From JAFLCL01 sp039809495 (GTDB lineage Bacteria > Myxococcota_A > Polyangia > Polyangiales > Sandaracinaceae): a stretch of DNA of 64,000 nt. Below, one piece after another: positions 59,401-64,000 of this stretch (position 1 is the first letter of the stretch; each line of letters starts with the position of its first letter). The DNA lies in assembly GCA_039809495.1 (NCBI GenBank), contig JBDHVC010000005.1, forward strand, positions 1-64,000, in the 5' to 3' direction. Under the pieces are notes generated by a model that did not search any database, was not told the DNA's origin, and saw only the letters and a list, made by a program, of their open reading frames with translations. The translations under genes and the position numbers were made by a program.

Positions 59401-59986
59401 CGTTGCCGAGCAGCCCGGGGAACGCGGCCTCCTCCCACTTCGTGTAGCTCGAGGAGATGCGATCGCAGATCGCCTGCACCTCGCCCTCGACGATGCCCGC
59501 CTCGCGGAGCGCCTTCACCCAGACCGGGCGCTGCAGGCGCGCCACCATCGAGCCCATCAGCTCCTGCCCGGACGTGACGCCGAGGATGCAGCTCGTGCGG
59601 CTCTTGTCCATCGAGGCGAACTGGCCGCGCGAGGCGTCCTCGAGCACCTGCTTCGCGACGATCAGGCCCAGGAGCTGCGTCGTGTCCGTCTGCGGCACGA
59701 TGGAGGGCGGGATGCCCCACTCCATCGGGTCGAAGGGGACATCGTCGAGGAAGGCGCCCCGCTTGGCGTAGGTCTTGTCGGGCTTCGAGGGGTCGGGATC
59801 GAAGTAGTCGTCGATCAGCCAGTGCGTCTCGGGGATGTCGCGCAGGAGATCACGGCCGGCGAGGATGTCCCGCCAGAAGCCCGTCTTCTCGAGTGAGCCC
59901 GGGAAGAGCGCCGAGGCGCCGACGACCGCGATGGGGGTGAACGAGCGCGGGCGTCCAGAGGGAGAATCGACGACTTCTTCTTTCAC
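53414..59986 (-). CDS. pfa2: PUFA synthase subunit Pfa2/PfaA type (KS-MAT-ACP-ACP-KR-DH)
   Basis: 2190 aa from GTG 59986 after GAGGAG. Ketosynthase about 15-475: Cys 218 (D-A-A-C-A-S), His 353, His 400. Malonyl/acyltransferase about 600-900: Ser 701 in G-H-S-F-G-E, His 806. Pro/Ala/Ser linker about 970-1190 with a His/Phe helix at 1069-1112. Two acyl carrier domains with phosphopantetheine Ser 1229 and Ser 1333 (L-G-I-D-S-I-K-R), identical over 81 residues. Ketoreductase about 1420-1900: S-G-G-A-R-G-V-T, Ser 1796, Tyr 1809, Asn 1813. PKS-type dehydratase with His 1928 (H-x3-G-x4-P) and Asp 2096 (D-x3-Q). Only two ACPs, a low number since PUFA synthases often carry more. It builds PUFA chains iteratively with Pfa3 and PfaD. 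Confidence 0.96.
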   Translation of the reverse strand: MKEEVVDSPSGRPRSFTPIAVVGASALFPGSLEKTGFWRDILAGRDLLRDIPETHWLIDDYFDPDPSKPDKTYAKRGAFLDDVPFDPMEWGIPPSIVPQTDTTQLLGLIVAKQVLEDASRGQFASMDKSRTSCILGVTSGQELMGSMVARLQRPVWVKALREAGIVEGEVQAICDRISSSYTKWEEAAFPGLLGNVVAGRIANRLDLGGTNCVTDAACASTMSALSMAVNELALGQSDLVIAGGCDTMNDIFMYMCFSKTPALSPSGDCRPFSDQADGTMLGEGLGMLALKRLEDAERDGDHIYAVIRGLGSSSDGKALSVYAPLSKGQARAIERCYASAGFGPETVELIEAHGTGTKAGDAAEFEGLRIAFAEARERREAEGRSTRWCALGSVKSQIGHTKSAAGAASLIKAVLAVHHKVLPPTIKIERPSPKLELEDSPFYLNTEARPWVTTGEHPRRAGVSSFGFGGTNFHAVIEEYTGPADRAPLLRSSPAEVVLLQAADAQQLAASAQAMASEIERTLGEGRTLGLGERAMLRALAYESQGRSLEGEGARLAVVADGDRALAERLRDAALRIASGERSFALPNGTSFEARAEAGKLAFLFPGQGSQYLAMGKDLAMTYEAVQSAWALAASVPMEASARLDEVVFPRRSFDAAEQAAQAERIKATEWAQPALGAVSLGIHRLLTQLGLVPAAVAGHSFGEVMALHAAGALSAEDALRVARARGERMRDAARTSQGSMSAVIGSRDEVAALVEGSKLDVVIANHNAPDQVVVSGSTQAIEQAEAIFRAKGLTTKRLEVATAFHSPIVEGAIAPFAAFLEGIAFGAPSIPVIANATADAYPSDAASAKRLLASQLGAPVRFVESIERLYAMGVRTFVEVGANGVLTRLVGKILEGRAHHAVAVDKRGQRGETTLAIALGRLAVLGLPLSLASLWERFERPIDPRSRAAPKMTLALNGSNYGKPYPPKGGARALPAPNLAPRPSVAATAPSPAPSSPSAAITARVAVTSSASAPPASTSSAPAPHAPARAASSEPSHGASPRTPMSTRAPMNDDRSNGSSHGVSPSAAWLGVYAEAQRQTAETHASFARSMAEAHAAFLRASEASFLSLASLAGASASVSLSPSVPPSLPAPSVSAPSWPSAPVAPPAPSFVALAPSFVAPAPAPSPRAVAAPVVAPPPTPAPAPAVSAAKSVDLEQTMLAVVAEKTGYPAEMITPSMELEADLGIDSIKRVEILSAVRERAPGLAEIDPAELGALRTVGEIVERLRRSLAGAPASPSASPSAVSAPAPAASAAKSVDLEQTMLAVVAEKTGYPAEMITPSMELEADLGIDSIKRVEILSAVRERAPGLAEIDPAELGALRTVGEIVERLRRALGDGGANATRDARTSSALSALSDRGREPVPKTADGLRWVLRAVARPATGLVREGLLGARDLVVVGSPLASPLAAALARRGLPARAATSLGPDTDAVIDLSPLGAPADASLEAALATLRASFQLARALAPRLGAKGTGASGAYIVVEDLGGDFGLTGSPRAWLGGASGLVKTARQEWPRASVRVIDLEGGAGSSAPELAERLADELVQGGVEPEVGLRASGERVALESVARRVEDGPSVLERGDVVVVSGGARGVTAGCVIELVRRTGARAVLLGRSALEPEDPALARFSSDAELKRAVLELAKARGEVLTPPELGKRVERIRAGREIRATLEACRAAGGDARYVPLDVQDAVGVALALERVRAEWGPIRAIVHGAGVIADRLIAEKTDAQWDRVLDTKVRGLDALLQATKADPLRAIVMFSSVAARTGNVGQCDYASANEILNKVASHEARRRRALGEAVVARSLGWGPWEGGMVSPALKARFEKLGVRLIGLEEGARWMSDELTRGAPDDVEIVLGGEPRPEALLAEGGESAPQTERFEARISGSSHPFVDSHRVKGAPVLPAVTALDLLLRAARALRPGEPIAELRDLAVLKGIRLAHFDGPDGAPGAGPGDRFVVLAESAPGDVVSLQLLAGAGAPRHYAAKVRFGAPLEAPSLGDLGPLAPLDDVVYDGFVLFHGPLFHAIREIEGESERGIRGTLIGRDALGWAKDEGAPTDGALLDGALQLAVHRTKHTHHGASLPTSIARFVPGRSPRPRGVVTASVHARGAQAEKARFDVELRDEAGALVARLEGLEVFVLPGSRAELARASAAAIAE
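55868..56110 (-). repeat. ACP-coding repeat, copy 2
   Basis: 243 nt encoding residues 1293-1373 of Pfa2. By eye it differs from copy 1 at only three positions, all synonymous. Confidence 0.9.
56180..56422 (-). repeat. ACP-coding repeat, copy 1
   Basis: 243 nt encoding residues 1189-1269 of Pfa2. The repeat period is 312 nt; the 69-nt spacer encodes an Ala/Pro/Ser linker. Confidence 0.9.
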
Positions 59987-60141
59987 GGAGCTCCTCGGGC
60001 AACTTCGGGTCGATGCGGCGGGCTCGAAGCGGGCGAATCGCGAGCGTCACTGGGGGCGCATGGGGCTGGCTCGGCCCGAGGCTCTCGTCCCGAGGCGAGC
60101 AGAGCGCTGAGATAGCGCGCGCCTCGGCCCTCGCGCTGTCA

Positions 60142-60166
60142 CAATTCGGTCAAAGGGCCGAAATTG
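60142..60166. promoter_or_regulatory. AT-rich dyad upstream of pfa2, possible operator
   Basis: CAATTCGG (60142-60149) and CCGAAATTG (60158-60166) form an imperfect dyad, followed by another AATT at 60171-60174. It lies about 160 nt upstream of pfa2, a conspicuous AT island in very GC-rich DNA. The minus strand reads TTGACC across the centre. The rest of the 222-nt spacer has no other clear signal. Confidence 0.3.
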
Positions 60167-60208
60167 CGGGAATTACCGGCTCGGCGCGGCCACGCGCGCT
60201 CCGGCGGC

Positions 60209-61540
60209 TCAGCGGGTGAACGGGCGCTCCTCGCGGAACGTGGCCGCCTCGCGTCGGATGAGCCCCCGTCGCGCGGCCAGGGCGCGGATCGCGGCGACGA
60301 AGCGCTCGAGATCGACGGGCTTCTCGAGGAAATCGCGGACCCCGAGGATGCCGAAGCGCCAGCGCTCGGCGGCGCCCGCCTCGCCGCTCACGACCAGGAC
60401 ATCCGTCTCGTCGCCGCCCGGCAGCGCGCGGATCCGCGAGAGCACCTCGACGCCGTTCAGCTCGGGGAGGTGGTAGTCGAGCAGGACGAGGTGTGGGAGA
60501 TGCCTCCGCGCCGCGAGCACGGCGTCGCGCCCCGAGTCGACCGTGGTGACCTCGGCCGGGCTCCCGGCGAAGGCGATCTGCGCGCAGCGCTTCGCGAGGC
60601 GGGCGAAGACGGGCTCGTCCTCGATGACGAGCAGCCGCACCGCCTCGCCGCTCGAGCGCGCGCTCGGTGCGATCGCGTCCGCCCCGGCGTCGACCGCGAG
60701 CGTTCGTCCGAGCGCCTCGAGGCGCGCCGCGAACGCCGCCGCCGTCGGCGGACGATCCGCCGGGCTCTTCGCGAGCGCGCTCGCGAAGAGGGCGTCGAAG
60801 GGCGCGAGCGCCGGTCGGATGGACGAGGGCGCGGGCGCCGGCACGTCGCGATGCATCTCGAGGATCGTGAACGCCTCCTTCGCGTCGAACGGGACGCGGC
60901 CGGTGAGCAGCTCGAACGCGACGATCGCGAGCGCGTAGATGTCCGACTGCGCCGTCGGCTGCGCGTCGTCGACCCAGTAGAGCTCGGGCGCGAGGTACTG
61001 CGGCGTGCCGAGCATCGGCTCGTCGCGGCGCGCGCGGCGCGCGAGCTCGCGCTGGACGTCGTGCGCGAGGCCGAAGTCGACGAGGACCGCGCGGCCGCTC
61101 CCGCGCTCGATGACGATGTTCTCCGCCTTGATGTCGCCGTGCAGGACGCCCGCCGCGTGGACGGCGGCGAGCCCGCGGGCCACGTCGCGGATGATCTCGA
61201 CCGCGCGGTGGAGCGGCGTCTCGGCCTGCGCCCGCCGGTGCATCCCGACGATCGAGGCGAGCTCCTCCCCGTCGATGAATTCCATGACGAAGAAGGGGCT
61301 CCCCTCGTGCTCGCCGAAGGCGTGCACGAGCACGACGTGCTCGTTGCGGATCGCCGCGAGCGCCGCCGCCTCGCGCCGAAAGCGCGTGATGGCCCAGGGG
61401 AGCTCCGTCCGCGCGAGCTTGATCGCGACCTTGCGCTCGAGCCCGAGGTCCTCGGCGAGGTACACCGCGCCCATCCCGCCGCGCCCGAACTCGCGGGCGA
61501 CGCGGTAGCGGCCGTCGATCAGCGTGCCCGGCACGATCAT
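60209..61540 (-). CDS. Ser/Thr protein kinase fused to a receiver domain
   Basis: 443 aa from ATG 61540 (M-I-V-P-G-T-L-I-D-G-R-Y-R-V); GTG 61579 is possible. The kinase domain has G-R-G-G-M-G-A-V-Y, V-A-I-K-L and D-F-G. The catalytic loop reads H-G-D-I-K-A-E-N instead of H-R-D-L-K-P-E-N, so it is a non-RD kinase that should not need activation-loop phosphorylation. A short linker leads to a complete response-regulator receiver (about 315-430): acidic I-E-D-E-P, phosphoacceptor L-L-D-Y-H-L-P, and Lys in L-E-K-P-V-D. No membrane helix, so cytosolic. It ends 222 nt upstream of pfa2 on the same strand. It could connect two-component and Ser/Thr signalling to PUFA synthesis (inference). Confidence 0.9.
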   Translation of the reverse strand: MIVPGTLIDGRYRVAREFGRGGMGAVYLAEDLGLERKVAIKLARTELPWAITRFRREAAALAAIRNEHVVLVHAFGEHEGSPFFVMEFIDGEELASIVGMHRRAQAETPLHRAVEIIRDVARGLAAVHAAGVLHGDIKAENIVIERGSGRAVLVDFGLAHDVQRELARRARRDEPMLGTPQYLAPELYWVDDAQPTAQSDIYALAIVAFELLTGRVPFDAKEAFTILEMHRDVPAPAPSSIRPALAPFDALFASALAKSPADRPPTAAAFAARLEALGRTLAVDAGADAIAPSARSSGEAVRLLVIEDEPVFARLAKRCAQIAFAGSPAEVTTVDSGRDAVLAARRHLPHLVLLDYHLPELNGVEVLSRIRALPGGDETDVLVVSGEAGAAERWRFGILGVRDFLEKPVDLERFVAAIRALAARRGLIRREAATFREERPFTR

Positions 61541-61634
61541 CCTGCGACCCGACACGTCTCGATGCTCGCCGAGCACCACGCGGATCGCAAGACGGCCCCT
61601 CGACGCCCCGACCGCGCGCCCCGCCGGGCTCGGA

Positions 61635-62063
61635 TCACGCCGCGGACGCGCGCGTCCGCTGGTAGCGCGGAGAGCGACCCGCCTCGAGGAGCTCCTCGAC
61701 GAGGCCGCGGCGGCGGGCGTCCCAGAGCGCCTCTCGGAGCTCGAGCTCCGAGAGGCCCGAGCCCACCATCAGCGTCGCGAAGCCGGTGGGCCCGCGCGCG
61801 CCGAGCCACGCCGCGACGCGGACCGCGTCGGCGCGACGGAAGGCGTACGCCCGCGCGCTCGACTCGAGCGAGGGGATCGCGACGCGCAGGAGCGTGAGCG
61901 CGAGGAGGACACCGAACGTCGCCGCGAGGAGGTCGGCGAGCATCGAGAGGCCCGCGAGATCCCGACCGAGAGCCGCTTCCACCCACGCCTCGAACCTCGA
62001 ACTCACGTAGAAGACGGCGGCGATCGGGGCGACGAGCGCCCCGAGCCGCAGCCAGGTGTCCAT
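61635..62063 (-). CDS. Small membrane protein with helical C-terminal domain
   Basis: 142 aa from ATG 62063. Two hydrophobic helices (about 6-22 and 40-62) precede a cytoplasmic-type domain with A-R-A-Y-A-F-R-R-A-D-A-V-R-V-A-A and L-S-E-L-E-L-R-E-A-L-W-D-A-R-R-R-G, which could be a winged-helix-like fold. The start is uncertain; a TATCCT -10-like box lies about 70 nt upstream. No family recognised. It precedes the kinase-receiver gene on the same strand. Confidence 0.5.
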   Translation of the reverse strand: MDTWLRLGALVAPIAAVFYVSSRFEAWVEAALGRDLAGLSMLADLLAATFGVLLALTLLRVAIPSLESSARAYAFRRADAVRVAAWLGARGPTGFATLMVGSGLSELELREALWDARRRGLVEELLEAGRSPRYQRTRASAA

Positions 62064-62209
62064 CGCGACGTCGCCCTCGTCGGAGGAGACGGCGAGCCGG
62101 CGCGAGCGCGTCGGTGTCCTCCACGCTCGTAGGATACCGAGCGGCTCGGCGCGCGGTCGACGGTGCGCCGAGCGATCGCCCGCTGGCGGCGTCGAGGGCG
62201 CGCTGCTCG

Positions 62210-62239
62210 TTGCGGGCGCCCTCGGCTTGCGTCTATGGT
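62210..62239 (+). promoter_or_regulatory. Candidate sigma-70-type promoter
   Basis: TTGCGG (62210-62215) and TATGGT (62234-62239) are separated by 18 nt. They are followed by a short leader with CTGGAGG before the ATG at 62263. Confidence 0.4.
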
Positions 62240-62262
62240 CCGCACCTGGAGGTCTCGCGATC

Positions 62263-62874
62263 ATGACCGTCATCGCTCGCTCGCCGTCGCACCCATCCTC
62301 GCTCGCGCCCGCGCTCGTCGCGCTCTTCACCGCGCTCCTCGCCGCGTGCGGCCCAGGAGGCGGGCGGGCGAACGTCACGCCCGGAACGCTCCCGGCCGGC
62401 GCGACCTTCACCGGCGTCTACCAATCGCCGCAGTACGGCGAGATGCAGATCCTCCAGACCGGCGCGCAGGCCATCGGCGAGTACACGCAGGACGAGCGGC
62501 GAGGGCGTATCCAAGGCACGATCCAGGGCGATCTGATGCGCTTCGAGTGGAGCGAGCGCCGCGAGCTCGTGGTCGGTCGGCCGACGACGATGCGAGGTCG
62601 CGGCTACTTCCGCTTCGTCCACGGCGACGACGGCTCCGACTACCTCGTCGGCGAGTGGGGCCACGACGACAACGAGGTCGGCGGCGGCCCCTGGCGCGCG
62701 GTGCGCCTGCGCAACCGTCGCCCGACGCTGACGGCGTCGAGCGCCTCGAGCGGCGGGACGCGGACCCCCAGCGCGGGCGCGGAGGAGGAAGGCGACGATC
62801 TCGACGGCCCCGGCGCGAGCTCGAGCCCGCGCGGGGGGAGCGGCCGGGGAGGCGACGATCTCGGCGACCTCTGA
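62263..62874 (+). CDS. Small lipoprotein
   Basis: 203 aa from ATG 62263. Signal peptide with lipobox A-L-L-A-A-C. A compact beta-rich domain of about 100 residues (F-T-G-V-Y-Q-S-P-Q-Y-G-E-M-Q-I, I-Q-G-T-I-Q-G-D-L-M-R-F-E-W, G-R-G-Y-F-R-F) is reminiscent of small beta-barrel lipoproteins. It ends in a disordered Gly/Ser/Asp-rich tail. Function unknown. The SpoIIM frame opens immediately after. Confidence 0.7.
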   Translation: MTVIARSPSHPSSLAPALVALFTALLAACGPGGGRANVTPGTLPAGATFTGVYQSPQYGEMQILQTGAQAIGEYTQDERRGRIQGTIQGDLMRFEWSERRELVVGRPTTMRGRGYFRFVHGDDGSDYLVGEWGHDDNEVGGGPWRAVRLRNRRPTLTASSASSGGTRTPSAGAEEEGDDLDGPGASSSPRGGSGRGGDDLGDL

Positions 62875-62989
62875 GCGCGCCGCGCCGAGCGGGCGGGCGA
62901 GCCTCGGCGCCTCGGGAGCGAGCGGCGGCTTCGACGTCGATCGCTTCCTCCGCGAGCGCGAGCCGCTCTGGCACGAGCTCGAGGCGAGC

Positions 62990-63928
62990 GTGCAGCGCGT
63001 CGAGCGTCGCGGCGTCCGCTCCCTCGAGAGCCAGGGCGCGCGACGGCTGGCGAAGCTCTATCGGATGGCCTGCGCGGATCTCGTCCGCGCGCGCACGGAG
63101 CTCGTCGACGCCTCGGTCCAGGACTACCTGAACGATCTCGTCGCCCGCGCCCACCAAGAGGTCTACGCGGGTGAGCGGGGGCGAGGCCGAGGCCTGCTCC
63201 GCTTCTTCGGGCTCGAGTTTCCCGCGCTCGTGCGCGCCGAGTGGCGCGCGATCGCGCTCTCGGCGGCGTTCCTCGCGGGCGGGCTCGCCACGGGCGCGAG
63301 CGCGATGGCGCTCGATCCGGCGGGCGCGCGCGTGCTCTTGCCGGAGCCTCACCAAGCGCTCACGCCGAGCGAGCGGGTCGCGCGCGACGAGGGCCACGAC
63401 GAGCACGGCGGGGGAGAGGCCGCCGCGTTCTCGTCGTTCCTCTTCACCCACAACATCCAGGTCTCGTTCCTCGTCTTCGCGCTCGGCCTCACGTTCGGGG
63501 TCGGGACCGCCGCGCTCCTCTTCTACAACGGCGTCCCGATCGGGGCGCTGCTCGCCCAGTACCACGCCGACGGGCGCGGCCTCTTCTTCTGGGCCTGGAT
63601 CCTCCCTCACGGGATCCCCGAGCTCACGCAGATCGTCATCGCCGGCGGCGCCGGCTTCGTGCTCGCGCGGGGGCTGGTCCGCCCGGGTCGACGCGAGCGA
63701 CGCGCCGCGCTGGTCGCCGCCGCCCGACGAGCCGCGCGGCTGGTCATCGGGGGCATGCCGATCCTCGTGGTCGCCGGGCTCGTCGAGGGCACGATCAGCC
63801 AGATGCACGCCCCCGCGATGCCCTACTCGGCGAAGCTCCTCTTCGCGAGCGTCCTCGGGCTCGGTCTCGCGCTCTGGCTCGGGTGGGCCGGGAGAGGCCT
63901 CGAGAGAGACGCCCCGAGCGATGCATGA
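62990..63928 (+). CDS. Stage II sporulation protein M (SpoIIM)-like membrane protein
   Basis: At least 312 aa from GTG 62990. The soluble N-terminal helices R-L-A-K-L-Y-R-M-A-C-A-D-L-V-R-A-R and the membrane part with F-F-L-F-T-H-N-I-Q-V-S-F and W-I-L-P-H-G-I-P-E-L are typical of the DUF95/SpoIIM family. The frame stays open upstream to about 62858 and reads F-D-V-D-R-F-L-R-E-R-E-P-L-W there, which looks like the true family N-terminus, but no ATG, GTG or TTG precedes it. It overlaps the RDD gene start by 8 nt, a pairing known in many bacteria. Confidence 0.85.
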   Translation: MQRVERRGVRSLESQGARRLAKLYRMACADLVRARTELVDASVQDYLNDLVARAHQEVYAGERGRGRGLLRFFGLEFPALVRAEWRAIALSAAFLAGGLATGASAMALDPAGARVLLPEPHQALTPSERVARDEGHDEHGGGEAAAFSSFLFTHNIQVSFLVFALGLTFGVGTAALLFYNGVPIGALLAQYHADGRGLFFWAWILPHGIPELTQIVIAGGAGFVLARGLVRPGRRERRAALVAAARRAARLVIGGMPILVVAGLVEGTISQMHAPAMPYSAKLLFASVLGLGLALWLGWAGRGLERDAPSDA

Positions 63929-64000
63929 GCGCCTGATCATCCGCACGCCCGAGGGGGTCTCGTTCGAGCACGAGCTGGCCTCGGTCGCGACGCGCGCGAT
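63921..64000 (+). CDS. RDD family membrane protein, partial (runs off right edge)
   Basis: 26 codons visible from ATG 63921: L-I-I-R-T-P-E-G-V-S-F-E-H-E-L-A-S-V-A-T-R. The R-T-P-E-G-V-x-F opening is characteristic of RDD proteins that accompany SpoIIM. The ATG overlaps the SpoIIM stop, so the two are coupled. The rest lies outside the window. Confidence 0.6.
   Translation, partial: MHERLIIRTPEGVSFEHELASVATRA

Noticed and set aside
56699..59896. A 1065-codon plus-strand frame opposite pfa2
   Set aside because: Same antisense effect; no motifs, and the opposite frame contains KS and MAT active sites.
59987..60208. Possible sigma-54 promoter for pfa2
   Set aside because: No GG/GC pair with the required spacing was found in the spacer.

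Overview
The window is chromosomal DNA of very high G+C with almost no intergenic space and strong third-position G/C. The gene content points to a myxobacterium, probably of the Polyangiales/Sandaracinaceae type. The evidence is three Ser/Thr kinases of the eukaryotic type, PEGA and TPR envelope proteins, many short lipoproteins with Cys-rich D-N-D-x-D-G motifs, and a polyunsaturated fatty acid (PUFA) synthase whose last subunit carries an acyltransferase (AGPAT/LPLAT) domain, an arrangement known from terrestrial myxobacteria. The genus is an inference. I saw no rRNA, tRNA, CRISPR array, insertion sequence or prophage.

Layout. 1-9.8 kb: a HEAT-like protein cut by the left edge, a DedA membrane protein, a small WapI-like protein, purH-purD, a TPR protein with a lipoprotein, an acyl-CoA dehydrogenase, and a small accessory patch holding an unknown gene, a possible gene remnant and a SUKH protein. 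10-14.5 kb: a two-gene acyl-CoA carboxylase. 14.6-31.6 kb: mixed single genes (RCC1-repeat lipoprotein, GNAT, two MFS transporters, cytochrome b561, secreted alpha-amylase, arylamine N-acetyltransferase, nitrilase, PAP2, a kinase, glycogen phosphorylase). 31.7-38.7 kb: the PUFA-synthase enoyl reductase (PfaD/Pfa1) with rlmN, a gene of unusual composition, and pgi with a partner gene. 38.7-60 kb, mostly minus strand: two giant PUFA synthase subunits (pfa3 type, 2651 aa; pfa2 type, 2190 aa) separated by a carbonic anhydrase, a PEGA kinase and a three-gene PEGA/lipoprotein operon. 60-64 kb: a kinase fused to a receiver domain just upstream of pfa2, two small envelope genes, SpoIIM, and the start of an RDD protein.

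How the genes fit together. Pfa2 (KS-MAT-ACP-ACP-KR-DH), Pfa3 (KS-CLF-DH-DH-DH-like-AGPAT) and PfaD (enoyl reductase) together form a complete iterative PUFA synthase, apart from a phosphopantetheinyl transferase, which is not here. In described myxobacterial clusters the three genes are contiguous. Here they form three transcription units spread over about 28 kb and both strands. Carbonic anhydrase is divergent from pfa3, and an acyl-CoA carboxylase pair lies in the same window, so bicarbonate and malonyl-CoA supply may be linked to the synthase. The kinase-receiver protein directly upstream of pfa2 is a candidate regulator.

Two genome-style features recur. First, a TAnnnT-type -10 box lies 6-10 nt before many start codons, which suggests leaderless transcripts. 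Second, convergent genes usually end in an inverted repeat that contains or touches both stop codons. All domain calls, counts and positions were made by eye without database searches.
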